From contig JAKEHO010000084.1 in the NCBI GenBank assembly GCA_022614965.1, positions 1 through 40,165 of the forward strand: a stretch of 40,165 nt of DNA, given 5' to 3'. Below the pieces are notes generated by a model, which was given only the letters and a program-made list of their open reading frames with translations, ran no database searches and was not told the DNA's origin. The first letter of the stretch is position 1. Each line of letters opens with the position of its first letter. Source of the DNA: Gammaproteobacteria bacterium. GTDB taxonomy: Bacteria; Pseudomonadota; Gammaproteobacteria; JAKEHO01. The position numbers and the translations under genes are program-made. This document shows positions 23,866 to 32,943 of the stretch, piece after piece.

Positions 23866-25650
23866 TCAGGTTACTGCACGCAGAACTACAGCTTCCGCTT
23901 GGCGAATCGCCTCTTCGTCGACTGCCGCTTCTAGATCCGCAGATACCCGTAATACGTCCTCCATCGTCGTGATACCGCTCATGGCATACCGCAGCGCAAT
24001 CTGATCAAGCGAGCGGTAGCCGGTCGCCTTCTTGGCAAGCGCGGCAAACCCGGCTGTGTCACCGTGGCCAAGGATCGTGGCCATCTCCTGGTCAATCTCC
24101 ACCATTTCATACACACCGATACGCCCGAGATAGCCCGTGTTGTTGCAATGGGCGCAGCCTGCGCCGCGTCTAAACTTGGCTGCCAATGCTTGGTCAACAT
24201 CAACCCCGCTTGCACGCAACCATGCGAGTTGCCGGGCGTCAAGTTTTACGGGCTGTGCGCAGCTTTCACAGACACGTCGGACCAGCCGCTGCGCGAGAAT
24301 CGCCTTAAGCGCTGAAGCAAGCAGATAGGTTTTGATACCCATATCGACGAGCCGATTGACTGTGCTGATGGCGTCGTTGGTATGCAATGTGGAAAGAACC
24401 GTATGGCCGGTCATAGCTGCCCGTAGCCCAATCTCTGCCGTCTCCTCATCCCGCATCTCACCCACTAACACCACATCGGGATCCTGGCGCAAGGACGATC
24501 GCAATACGCGCGCGAATGTGAGTCCGATAGCCGGATTCACTTGTACCTGATTGATCCGCGGTAGCCGGTACTCTACCGGGTCTTCGACGGTGATGATCTT
24601 AGTTTCCGATGTGTTCAGGAGCTGGAGCGCTGCGTAAAGTGTGGTGGTCTTGCCGCTACCTGTCGGGCCTGTCACAAGCATCATGCCATGGCTTCGCCGC
24701 ACCGCATGTTCAAAGCGCACCTTAATGTCGTTTGGCATGCCCAGTTGATCCAGATCGAGCACTCCCTCAGTCTGATCCAAGAGCCGCATGACGACCGATT
24801 CCCCGTACTGTACGGGCATGGTGGAGAGCCGTACGTCGATATTTCTGCCCTTGACGTTCATACTGAACCGACCGTCTTGTGGTAATCGCTTCTCGGAGAT
24901 ATTGAGCCCTGCCATCAACTTAATCTTCAAGACCAGCGCATTGGCAATCCGGATCTCATTCATTACATGCTCCTGCAAGACGCCATCAACACGCTGCCGT
25001 ATGCGGAGCACCTTCGCGTCCGGCTCGATATGAATATCGGAAGCCTTGACCTGGACGGCGTCCTCAAACAGGGAATTAAACAGCTTGGTCACCGGGGCGT
25101 CGCCTACATCGGCATCCGCCCCCAGTTCTCCAAGCTCAACATCCCCCGCCTCGAGCTCCTGACGTAGCTCGCCCGCAAGTCCCGAGATCTCGGCGGTCTT
25201 TCTGTAGACCATATCGATGGTGCGAAGCAGTTCCCTTTCGCGGACCAGGGCGAGTCGAACAGGCCGTTTGAGAAGTTGACACAGCGCATCGTAACCAAAG
25301 ATATTGGTCGGATCGGCCATGCCAACCAGGATGCCCTGGTCCTGACCAGCACCACGCGCGCCTTCAAGGGCAATTGCCCGAAAACGCCTGGCGTGAGCTT
25401 CGGGGATCAAGCGAATAATCTCTGGGCTGAACTTGTAATGCCGGAGATCGACGAAGGGGACCTGTAGCTGCTTGGATAGATACTTCAGCAGAGTCTCCTC
25501 ATCGATGGCGCCGCTCTCAATCAGGATCCTGCCGAGCTTTCGCCCGCTTTTTTTCTGCTCCGCAAGTGCAGCATCAAGCTGCGCCTGCGATATCGCCTTG
25601 TGCTCCACCAGCAGATCACCGAGGCGTAACTTTTTACGTTGCGCTGTCAT
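23866..25650 (-). CDS. mshE: MSHA pilus extension ATPase MshE with c-di-GMP-type MshEN domain
   Basis: A 594-residue hexameric secretion ATPase. The N-terminal MshEN domain (about 5-75) carries the two tandem RLG-type motifs (LRLGDLLVEHKAISQAQLDAAL and KLGRILIESGAIDEETLLKYL, as landmarks) that bind c-di-GMP in characterised MshE. The ATPase core has Walker A GPTGSGKTTT (about 328-337), an Asp box, Walker B VVLVGEMRDEET and a His box MTGHTVLSTLHTND. A tetracysteine zinc site follows (CESC near 457, CAHC near 500). It powers MshA polymerisation from the cytosolic face of MshG. The ATG at 25650 overlaps the mshN stop by four bases. Confidence 0.96.
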   Translation of the reverse strand: MTAQRKKLRLGDLLVEHKAISQAQLDAALAEQKKSGRKLGRILIESGAIDEETLLKYLSKQLQVPFVDLRHYKFSPEIIRLIPEAHARRFRAIALEGARGAGQDQGILVGMADPTNIFGYDALCQLLKRPVRLALVRERELLRTIDMVYRKTAEISGLAGELRQELEAGDVELGELGADADVGDAPVTKLFNSLFEDAVQVKASDIHIEPDAKVLRIRQRVDGVLQEHVMNEIRIANALVLKIKLMAGLNISEKRLPQDGRFSMNVKGRNIDVRLSTMPVQYGESVVMRLLDQTEGVLDLDQLGMPNDIKVRFEHAVRRSHGMMLVTGPTGSGKTTTLYAALQLLNTSETKIITVEDPVEYRLPRINQVQVNPAIGLTFARVLRSSLRQDPDVVLVGEMRDEETAEIGLRAAMTGHTVLSTLHTNDAISTVNRLVDMGIKTYLLASALKAILAQRLVRRVCESCAQPVKLDARQLAWLRASGVDVDQALAAKFRRGAGCAHCNNTGYLGRIGVYEMVEIDQEMATILGHGDTAGFAALAKKATGYRSLDQIALRYAMSGITTMEDVLRVSADLEAAVDEEAIRQAEAVVLRAVT

Positions 25651-27173
25651 GAGCCCACTTCTCTCGAAAGAACCGCGATCCGATCATTCACATAGCGTTG
25701 CAAATCGCTCGTCATTGCACGCCCATGAAGGGCCTTCTTGTACGCCACGATGGCGTCATCGTCGTTGCCCACAGCCTCCAGCGATATCGCCAGTCCCGTC
25801 CACCAGGCCCCATTGTCAGGCCGTATCTCCACGACCTTGCGATAAGTGGCGACAGCCTCGTGGTGCCGGTTTAGGCGCTGAAACAGGGCTGCCATGAACG
25901 CATGGTATTCGGGATCTTCTGCCACATCGGGTTGCGCTTGCTCGAGCACCGCAAGCGCCTTGTCAACCTCGCCTTGGGCAACCAGTAAGCGGGCGTAGAA
26001 TTTCGCAAGTTGTGGATCCTCTGGCTTGAGCGCATTACCCTGGGCCAAGAGGTCCATGGCTTCACCGCGTCTCCCCTGCCCGATAAACTGAGAGGCTAGG
26101 AATATCCTCGCCTTTACATTGTGAGAATCGAGTTCCAGTGACTGACGCAAATGCTGTTCGCCATCGAGCATGCGGCCTTGACGATACAGCGAAAGCGCTT
26201 CGCGGTAGGATTCCTGCGAACGCTCAACAGGGTCAACTTTGTGGAGGGTTTTATCGACGGCCCCTGGGAAGAGCGTCGGCTCCCGCGAATCACTGATATC
26301 ACCCGACAGCCGCGGTTTCGCGGGGGGTTCCCTTGCTGATACCGCGGACGTATCAGTTGTTTCATTGACAAGCTCGACCACGAGCCTTGGATCTCCCGCA
26401 TCCGTCATCAAGTCAGCACGTTCTACACGAACTCCCTCATTCAGATCAAAGACAAACTTCAGTATATTTCCATCGGACTCGCGAACACGCACGCCGGATA
26501 GCAGCAGATTTTTGCTGAAATCATCCGACACTCCGCTCGTCAATTCCGCGTTCACGACGTCCACCACCGCTCGATTAGGTGCTGTGAGAGTATAGACTTT
26601 ATATTCTGGCAGCCCTTTCAGTTTCATTTCGATGCTAATTCGCCCGTCTTGCTCGGTAATGCTGACGTCACTGATCTTGACACGCTCCGTAGCCACGGTA
26701 GATGCCACGCCCTCTTGTCCCATCAAATCAGGCTCTGGCGTGAGCGTTGCGATGGCCAGATCCATGGCAAAGGGGCCAACGCCCTCCTCAGCCCCATCGG
26801 AGCCAACTTGTGCCTCAGGCATCACGACCTCAGCTGAGTCAAGTGTAGGCTCCACGGGGGCTTCTGCCTCTAGAATAGCCGCAGGCGCCACTTGCGGGGT
26901 CACAATGATCTTCGGCGACTGATCAAGGGGCAGCAGGGATGTCTCGGGCTCTGCCCCATGCCACTGGAAGGGGATCCCTTGGCCGGTTAATAACCACACC
27001 AAGAGGCCAGCGAGCAGTACCAGCACGACGATCCCCACGCCGCGCATGAATGAACGATTGGGCGTTCGAACGCCATTAGCCGCCTGCAAACCGGTAAGGG
27101 GCGTGCCGCCAACCCCCTTCAGACTGGCCTGACGCCCATCCAGATCATTCAGCACCTGATTAATGAGGCTCAT
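25647..27173 (-). CDS. mshN: MSHA biogenesis protein MshN with AMIN-like and TPR domains
   Basis: A 508-residue bitopic inner-membrane protein. It has a cytoplasmic N-terminus starting MSLINQVLNDLDGRQ, typical of MshN, one transmembrane helix at about 43-63, and a proline/acid-rich periplasmic linker to about 160. An AMIN-like beta domain follows (about 165-265; VSITEQDGRISIEMKLKG, AVVDVVNAELTSG, VRVRESDGNILKFVFDL). TPR repeats fill 325-505. AMIN domains target amidases and PilQ secretins to peptidoglycan, so this protein may position the secretin. It lies between mshM and mshE and overlaps mshE by four bases. Confidence 0.88.
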   Translation of the reverse strand: MSLINQVLNDLDGRQASLKGVGGTPLTGLQAANGVRTPNRSFMRGVGIVVLVLLAGLLVWLLTGQGIPFQWHGAEPETSLLPLDQSPKIIVTPQVAPAAILEAEAPVEPTLDSAEVVMPEAQVGSDGAEEGVGPFAMDLAIATLTPEPDLMGQEGVASTVATERVKISDVSITEQDGRISIEMKLKGLPEYKVYTLTAPNRAVVDVVNAELTSGVSDDFSKNLLLSGVRVRESDGNILKFVFDLNEGVRVERADLMTDAGDPRLVVELVNETTDTSAVSAREPPAKPRLSGDISDSREPTLFPGAVDKTLHKVDPVERSQESYREALSLYRQGRMLDGEQHLRQSLELDSHNVKARIFLASQFIGQGRRGEAMDLLAQGNALKPEDPQLAKFYARLLVAQGEVDKALAVLEQAQPDVAEDPEYHAFMAALFQRLNRHHEAVATYRKVVEIRPDNGAWWTGLAISLEAVGNDDDAIVAYKKALHGRAMTSDLQRYVNDRIAVLSREVGS

Positions 27174-27237
27174 CGCGAGGGCGCTAATGGTTCAAGCAGA
27201 GACAACCCCCAAGCTTAAGGGGTGCGACCGGGCCGCG

Positions 27238-28110
27238 TTAGCCGTAAAGCCAACGAGAAAAGGTCGGCAACCAAGTAATAAACCAAGGCCTTTCAATACG
27301 CTGTGCTTCAACTGTGTCTTCTAATGCCACGCGCATGTGGTTTCGGTCGACGATCAGGTCCCCTTTGCCATAAGAGAGCATCATGGACTTATGGCAAAGT
27401 ATATTAATAAGTCTCGGGATCCCCTCGCTTCCGGAGTACAGCAGGTGTAGCGCGCGCTTGGTAAACAGGCCTTTTCCTCGATAACCCGCAACAGCGAGCC
27501 GGTGGCGGACGTAAGCTACGAGCGCAACGCGGTTCAACGGCAATAACCGGTACGAAAACGTTATCCGTTGCCTAAGCTGGCGCACCGATGGTTGTTCGAG
27601 GAGCCTATCGAGCTCTGGCTGACCGAACAAAACGACCTGCAGGAGTTTACGTCTTTCCGTTTCGAGATTTGTTAAGAGTCGCAATGTCTCGAGCGTCTCC
27701 ACCGGCATGGCCTGCACCTCGTCCAGGCATAAGACAACGTGCTTCTTGTCACGGTAGTGATCCAAAAGCGCCTTGGCGATTCGTTTAATTAAGGTATGCT
27801 GGCTAATTCCTTCATCATAGGTCACGGCAAGCTCATCTGCGAGTGCCAGCAACAGCGAGGCGGGTTCAAGGCAGGGATTGAAAATGTAGGCGCTGACAAA
27901 ATCATCGCCCAATGTTTTGAGTAATTTGCGGCACAGCAGAGTCTTACCGATGCCCACTTCACCGGTGACTTTTACGAATCCTTCGCCGCTACGCAGCGCA
28001 ACCAGCAAAACGTTGAGTGCGTCCTGATAACCGGCACGGTTCATAAAATAACTGGTATCCGGCGTGAGGGCGAAAGGAAAGTCGCGCAAAGAGAAATGCT
28101 CAAGATACAC
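27238..28110 (-). CDS. mshM: MSHA biogenesis ATPase MshM (ExeA-like AAA)
   Basis: A 290-residue AAA ATPase of the ExeA/GspA type. It starts MYLEHFSLRDFPFALTPDT, as this family does, with Walker A GEVGIGKT (50-57) and Walker B VVLCLDEVQAM with Asp130-Glu131. A C-terminal arginine-rich helical lid ends with EGIPRLINILCHKSMM. It lacks the C-terminal membrane/peptidoglycan-binding domain of full ExeA, as MshM does. It is thought to help secretin assembly or wall passage. It lies 64 bases before mshN. Confidence 0.93.
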   Translation of the reverse strand: MYLEHFSLRDFPFALTPDTSYFMNRAGYQDALNVLLVALRSGEGFVKVTGEVGIGKTLLCRKLLKTLGDDFVSAYIFNPCLEPASLLLALADELAVTYDEGISQHTLIKRIAKALLDHYRDKKHVVLCLDEVQAMPVETLETLRLLTNLETERRKLLQVVLFGQPELDRLLEQPSVRQLRQRITFSYRLLPLNRVALVAYVRHRLAVAGYRGKGLFTKRALHLLYSGSEGIPRLINILCHKSMMLSYGKGDLIVDRNHMRVALEDTVEAQRIERPWFITWLPTFSRWLYG

Positions 28111-28188
28111 AGCTGCACCTCACTGATTCAGTGTGCTCCATCAGCTTAATCAGAACCCACGCCATTTCCAGATCCGGGCCTCTCAACA

Positions 28189-29955
28189 TCACTTCGAAGC
28201 GCCGCTATCCTCTTCGGGGTTGATTTTCGCGCTATCTTCCACCTCTTGCCTCAGATGCTGGAAGGATTGGGATGCACGTTGCAGGGCATCTGCCCACTGC
28301 TGCCCGCCCTCGACGATGATCGGCCGCAACAAGATGACCAGTTCCGTCTTCGTCGAGGTGCGTGAGCGCTGGCGGAACAACGCCCCGAATATCGGTACGT
28401 CGCCGAATCCCGGCGTCTGTGCATCTTCATCGTTCTGCACATCTTCCATCAGGCCACCGATCACGACGAGCTGACCGGATTGCGCCCGCACGATGCTGTC
28501 CGACTCGCGCACCTGACTCAGCGCGAGCGGCAGCACTTGCGTGAAGCCGCCCACCTCAATGGTCTTCTGCTGGTCTTGAACTCGGGTGACGGAGGGGTGG
28601 ATATGCAGGGTAACCTCGCCAGCGTCACTGATTTGTGGGGTGACATCGAGAGCGACGCCTGAGAAGAACGGCGTCAGTTCGATGTTTGGTGTCGAGGTCG
28701 TGGTGGTGCCTGTGATCGTTGTGGTCGATACATCGGTGACAAAAAACTCGTCTCTCCCGACCTTAATCACCGCCTTCTGATTGTTCAAGGTGGCGATACG
28801 GGGGCTCGAGAGCACCTGCACATTGCCCTGCAGCTCAAGCAACTCAACGAAGGCCTTAAAATCACCGCGATTAACGGCGAGCGTAAAGATGCCGCCAAAG
28901 GCAGATGCCAGGTTGCTAGCGATGGGAGTAAAACTACCGGGGTCTAGATCCCCCGTCTCGCCGGCGATATCGCTCCTCCCTGTCCCGCTTGGGCCTACCG
29001 CGGTGCCGCCACCGGTTTGCCCGATGGTGACGTTGCCGATGACCGCCGCCCAGTTGATACCTGACTGAAATTCGTCGTTCAGCGCCACCTCAAGGATCTT
29101 CGTCTCCAAGATCACCTGGCGCTGCACGATCAACTGGGTCGCAAGCAGGAAACTCTCTACCTCACGCAACTCATTTGGCAGGGCCCGCACCACCACCACA
29201 CCGGATTGGGGGTTGATCACGACACTTCGCCCCTCGCCGCCGCCGACGATGGCCTCAATCGAGGTTTTCAACTCGTCCCAGAAGCTCGTCGGCGGTTGGC
29301 GCGTCGAAATTGAGGTACCAATGAGGCCGGCACCACCATCGCCAAGGCCGGTCTGCGTCGGGGTCACATCATCGACGGATGCAGAAACCGCACCCCCTCC
29401 GGTTGTCAGCGACCCGGAACTGACAAAGGTCGATGAGGTTCCGGTACGCTCGATATTGAGGAAATTGACCTGATAGATCCGCGTTCCCAACTGCCCCGGT
29501 AGCACCTGAAAACCGTAGGGCGTGCGCACAAACTGGAATCCATATACGTCCCTGACCGCGTCCATGACCTCGGGAATGGTCACGTTCTTGAGATTTAACG
29601 ATATCGCACCGGTAACCTCCGGATGCACCACCATATTGTAAGGAGTGCCTTCAACGAGGCTCATAAAGAACTGTTCGGCGGGTGCGCCTGAGACTGAAAT
29701 ATCAAAACGCTGCTCATCGCCGATCGCCAGTGTCTCCGCCGACTCTGTCTCGATGGGAGGCAGCAAGGCTTCTGAGATAACACTTGGCACGCCGTCCTCG
29801 GTGGGCTTTGCCTTCAGATCACCCGAGACTTGTTCCTCCCACTCATCCAATGGGCCAGAGCGAGGCGGTGCAAACATCTGGCAGGCACTTGCGCAGAGGA
29901 TGATGCTGATGAGCAAAAACGATCGGATGAACATGTGGCCGAGGCGTGCCATCAA
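28189..29955 (-). CDS. mshL: MSHA outer-membrane secretin MshL
   Basis: A 588-residue lipoprotein secretin. It has a signal peptide with lipobox ASA|C (Cys25) and an STN-like N0 domain (about 90-155, YNMVVHPEVTGAISLNLKNV). An N1-type domain follows, with a Ser/Gly/Thr-rich insertion near 175-215. The C-terminal beta-barrel domain (about 290-565) shows VLSSPRIATLNNQKAVIKVG, VALDVTPQISDAGEVTLHIHP and VIGGLMEDVQNDE (landmarks). It forms the pore through which the MSHA pilus exits. The start at 29955 overlaps the mshK end by four bases; M8 at 29934 is an alternative start. Confidence 0.95.
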   Translation of the reverse strand: MMARLGHMFIRSFLLISIILCASACQMFAPPRSGPLDEWEEQVSGDLKAKPTEDGVPSVISEALLPPIETESAETLAIGDEQRFDISVSGAPAEQFFMSLVEGTPYNMVVHPEVTGAISLNLKNVTIPEVMDAVRDVYGFQFVRTPYGFQVLPGQLGTRIYQVNFLNIERTGTSSTFVSSGSLTTGGGAVSASVDDVTPTQTGLGDGGAGLIGTSISTRQPPTSFWDELKTSIEAIVGGGEGRSVVINPQSGVVVVRALPNELREVESFLLATQLIVQRQVILETKILEVALNDEFQSGINWAAVIGNVTIGQTGGGTAVGPSGTGRSDIAGETGDLDPGSFTPIASNLASAFGGIFTLAVNRGDFKAFVELLELQGNVQVLSSPRIATLNNQKAVIKVGRDEFFVTDVSTTTITGTTTTSTPNIELTPFFSGVALDVTPQISDAGEVTLHIHPSVTRVQDQQKTIEVGGFTQVLPLALSQVRESDSIVRAQSGQLVVIGGLMEDVQNDEDAQTPGFGDVPIFGALFRQRSRTSTKTELVILLRPIIVEGGQQWADALQRASQSFQHLRQEVEDSAKINPEEDSGASK

Positions 29956-30317
29956 CGCTTCCCTTCGGCGGCCGCTTTACCCGCTGGGGTTTTGACGACC
30001 TGTTGCACAAGATCGACGGTCACGCGCTCACCGCTCTGATCGAGCACCACAGAGGTGGGCAATATTTCCAATACGGTCGCGGGACCCAACGTAGCCCCGG
30101 GGGTAACCATCTGGCCATTGACGATCGCCCGGCGCCCGGAAGGCGCGATGGTGATCGCGGTGACGTTCCAGCTGACATCCTCTCCACCCTCATCAGTGAC
30201 CACCTCACGTGGTACATCTCCAGAATAGCTCGGCGGGCGGGTCGGATCCGCCAACGGCGCGGTGACAGCCTGACCGCTCATGAATGCAAGCGTTAACAGC
30301 GCGGCATGGATCTTCAT
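29952..30317 (-). CDS. mshK: MSHA biogenesis protein MshK
   Basis: A 121-residue exported protein with a signal peptide (MKIHAALLTLAFMSGQAVTA). The mature part begins PLADPTRPPSYSG, the 'DPTRPP' signature seen in MshK/PilP-like proteins, and a small beta domain follows (GRRAIVNGQMVTPGATLG ... VVLDQSGERVTVDL). It is expected in the periplasm as a partner of the secretin MshL. It overlaps mshL by four bases and follows mshJ by six. Confidence 0.85.
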   Translation of the reverse strand: MKIHAALLTLAFMSGQAVTAPLADPTRPPSYSGDVPREVVTDEGGEDVSWNVTAITIAPSGRRAIVNGQMVTPGATLGPATVLEILPTSVVLDQSGERVTVDLVQQVVKTPAGKAAAEGKR

Positions 30318-30323
30318 CGACCT

Positions 30324-31058
30324 TTATACGCCTATCCAGTTCGCATCAAGACTCAATGTATACACCGTGATTGAGCCCAGGGCTTTAGGGTACTTTTCCA
30401 CCTTAAAATCGACACTATCCCAAAAAAACGCCCACGGCAGTGCCTCAAGTTTGCGCAGGTAATCCAAGGTATCCAAATAGCCGCCTTCGAACTCCATCCG
30501 GAGCCCATGCATGTAAGCCGTCTGCAGCGCCTTGTCCGGTGATTGGCCTTGTTTATCAGGTAACGACTTTTCCTTATCAATCGACAGTGATTCGCCTTGC
30601 TCCGCACCGACGATCTCCACTACGGATCCTTCATTCACAAGAGGTTTCACACCAAGGCCCTCAAGTTTCACGAAGTTTAATTCACCGCTCTGCTTCAGCA
30701 CCGATTCCAAAACCTTTGCCATATCCTGCGGGGAGATCAAGTGCTCCGTGGACTGTTTCAGTTCTGCCTTAACGGTGTCGAGTTGCTTTTGCAGCTCTTC
30801 AAGCTTGGCGCGATTCAGTGCATTGGGATCGACACCATGGGTATCAACGATAGTCTGCGCCTGAAGCTGAAGTCCCTGAACTTCCTTATGGATTTGCTCA
30901 TTTTGATTAGTCAACTTTTCCTGTTTTACATTGAGCGGCTGCATCAAGAGCGTGTCCCACAGCCCATAAAGCGCAAATAATAGTATCAGCAGAATTAGCC
31001 CACGTTCCCGGAAGCTGAGCGCATCGATCCAAATCATCAATTCCTTAAGTCGTGCCAT
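30324..31058 (-). CDS. mshJ: MSHA biogenesis protein MshJ (PilO-like)
   Basis: A 244-residue bitopic inner-membrane protein. It has a short basic/amphipathic N-terminus, one membrane helix near 18-38 (ERGLILLILLFALYGLWDTLL), a coiled coil (about 40-95, rich in Leu/Glu/Gln/Lys) and a ferredoxin-like C-terminal domain. This is the PilO/GspM plan. With MshI and MshI2 it would form the alignment complex linking MshE/MshG to MshL. It lies eight bases after mshI2 and six before mshK. Confidence 0.88.
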   Translation of the reverse strand: MARLKELMIWIDALSFRERGLILLILLFALYGLWDTLLMQPLNVKQEKLTNQNEQIHKEVQGLQLQAQTIVDTHGVDPNALNRAKLEELQKQLDTVKAELKQSTEHLISPQDMAKVLESVLKQSGELNFVKLEGLGVKPLVNEGSVVEIVGAEQGESLSIDKEKSLPDKQGQSPDKALQTAYMHGLRMEFEGGYLDTLDYLRKLEALPWAFFWDSVDFKVEKYPKALGSITVYTLSLDANWIGV

Positions 31059-31066
31059 TAACCGCT

Positions 31067-31669
31067 CTACTCCTTCGCGGCGTCGGTACGCACAGTAAAA
31101 TCCACTTGAGACGAGGTGTCCGAGGCGCGCTGCATCTGCATGACATTAAACGACAACCCTTTGAAGACTTCCTCATCAGAGAGTCGTTGTAGATACATTG
31201 GGACTAGATCCGGCACGAGTGTGCTTCCTGCAATGCCGATTGTTTGACCGCCGTTTGAGATACTGACCTCGGTTAGCCATGTTCCTTGAACATGGCGTCT
31301 TGCAAGGGCCTCCAGGTAATCCGAAAATCCATTGGTGTTCCCCAATGCTCCTCCTGAGAGGATGTCCGCGATCCGTGTGCGTGCCATCAACTCTTGAGTG
31401 AGCTCTTGAATCTCATCCTCAAGCTGCTTGCTTTTCTCCCTGCCAGGGAATTGCTCATGCAAGTTATCGATCTTCTTCAGCGCAACATTACGTTGTTCCT
31501 CGATCTTAGAAACCTCTTTCTTAAGCCCATGCACTTGCCAAGCCGCATAGCCGTACATGACAGCGAGTCCAACAATCACCATCCCACAAATCTCCGCCAT
31601 GGCAAGCGCCGTAAAAACCTTTTTCTCCGTGCGAAATATAGGCTGATAGAGATTAATCTGCTGCTTCAT
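31067..31669 (-). CDS. MSHA biogenesis protein MshI2 (PilN-like)
   Basis: A 200-residue bitopic protein starting MKQQINLYQPIFR, which is the PilN-type INLYQP motif that docks into the PilM-like partner (here MshI). One membrane helix at about 20-45 is followed by a coiled coil (VSKIEEQRNVALKKIDNLHEQF) and a C-terminal PilN-like fold. The ATG overlaps the mshI stop by four bases. The name MshI2 is used for this position in annotated MSHA loci. Confidence 0.87.
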   Translation of the reverse strand: MKQQINLYQPIFRTEKKVFTALAMAEICGMVIVGLAVMYGYAAWQVHGLKKEVSKIEEQRNVALKKIDNLHEQFPGREKSKQLEDEIQELTQELMARTRIADILSGGALGNTNGFSDYLEALARRHVQGTWLTEVSISNGGQTIGIAGSTLVPDLVPMYLQRLSDEEVFKGLSFNVMQMQRASDTSSQVDFTVRTDAAKE

Positions 31670-32640
31670 AATCCCGCCTCATCAACACGCAACGCCGCGC
31701 CGATGGCCAGCAGGCAGCGAAACTGCAACCGCGCACTCAAGGGATTTGGACTATCAATTAAGGCATTCAAGTCCAGCATACGGGCCGACACATCGAGCTG
31801 TTCGGAAAGATAGTCTTCCATACCGGAGATCTGCCGCTCCAATGGTGCAATCACCACATTCGACACGGGCGACTGTGAAAAATGGCTTTCGTAATATTCC
31901 AGTGACCGTCGCAATTCGATTACGATGGCATCCAGCCACTGCTGGACGGCGGGGTCCAGGGCATCCCCTTTTGAAGCGTACAATACCGAGTCACTGCCCG
32001 CCTCGATTCGTCTAGAGAGATAGAGCCTCGACTGGCGGGTCAGCGTGACGAGCCCACTTTCCCGACCCAAGTAAACCAGCGCTGCGCCCCCGACATCCTC
32101 CGGAAGGAGAGCCGCGATGTTGCGCATGGCGAGTTCCGGGATATCGACCACATTGAGATTCAATCCCGCGCCGACCAATTGATCGATACGTTGCTTGACA
32201 AGGGCAATGCGGGCCGCCACTGCGTACATCATCTTCGCCTTACCCGCATAGGCCGGCCTCTCTTCAGCCACCTCGGGCACTTCAAAGACGTCGATCACTG
32301 CATCATCGAAGTGAAACTCAATCAGGTCCCTGATCCGCCAACGGATCGCCGCCCGCAGTTCCGAAGGCAGCACATCCGGCGCCTCGACAAGGAGAAGATT
32401 ATACGTACCCAGATCCATGAGACTCGTACACTGATAGCGGTCTAGGCCGAGAGTCATGACGAGCTTCTTCAATACGGCGTCCTGTTCCCCCAGACTTTCC
32501 ACGGACTTGTATTCACAAAGGTCCAGGCTTGGGGGTAGATCGGTCCCCCGATGCACGCGCACGGCGCTGATCCCGTCGGGCGACGGACATACGGCAACCA
32601 TGGCCTGGCCTTTTGGTTTTCGCTTAAGCCGATTAAGCAC
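31666..32640 (-). CDS. mshI: MSHA biogenesis protein MshI (PilM-like, actin fold)
   Basis: A 324-residue cytosolic protein with a divergent actin-like fold. The N-terminus is NRLKRKPKGQAMVAVCPSPDGISAVRV, followed by ELRAAIRWRIRDLIEFHFDDAVID, the conserved segment of PilM/MshI proteins that pairs with the membrane partner (both landmarks). The start is GTG at 32640; an internal ATG at 32601 is a possible alternative. It is the first gene of the mshI-to-mshG run and follows a 303-base intergenic stretch with AT-rich promoter-like DNA. Confidence 0.9.
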   Translation of the reverse strand: MLNRLKRKPKGQAMVAVCPSPDGISAVRVHRGTDLPPSLDLCEYKSVESLGEQDAVLKKLVMTLGLDRYQCTSLMDLGTYNLLLVEAPDVLPSELRAAIRWRIRDLIEFHFDDAVIDVFEVPEVAEERPAYAGKAKMMYAVAARIALVKQRIDQLVGAGLNLNVVDIPELAMRNIAALLPEDVGGAALVYLGRESGLVTLTRQSRLYLSRRIEAGSDSVLYASKGDALDPAVQQWLDAIVIELRRSLEYYESHFSQSPVSNVVIAPLERQISGMEDYLSEQLDVSARMLDLNALIDSPNPLSARLQFRCLLAIGAALRVDEAGL

Positions 32641-32943
32641 AGGGAACGCACCCCGCTATCCGTAGGTTCCATTATTAAGGCGCCCTTGCCACGAGCGCAG
32701 AGCGCCCCATTTTCAATCTAACTTATAATAGATTGCTAAAGGTTTCAACACTAACTTCTTACTATAAATGCTATTTTTGGAAATTATAGACTCTTTTTTA
32801 AGGCCCGGATCGGGAAATGACAGTGGCACGAAGAAGACCATCGGCCGCCTTGGAAGCGCCTCGCCTGCAAGAGGGGGGTGGGCACCTAGCCGCGTTAGCG
32901 CCGCCCGTTACGGCCTCTCACCGTGGGAGGTGGACAATCTGCC
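32641..32943 (-). promoter_or_regulatory. Intergenic region between mshQ and mshI with AT-rich promoter-like island
   Basis: No gene is visible. Bases 32714-32800 are strikingly AT-rich against the GC-rich surroundings. On the minus strand they contain a perfect -10 box TATAAT (32788-32783) and further candidates (TATTATA and TTTATAG-like strings, and a TTGAAA followed 15 bases later by TATAAG). No good -35 stands 17 bases from the perfect -10. I see no strong terminator after mshQ. This is the most likely promoter for mshI and the genes behind it. Confidence 0.45.
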
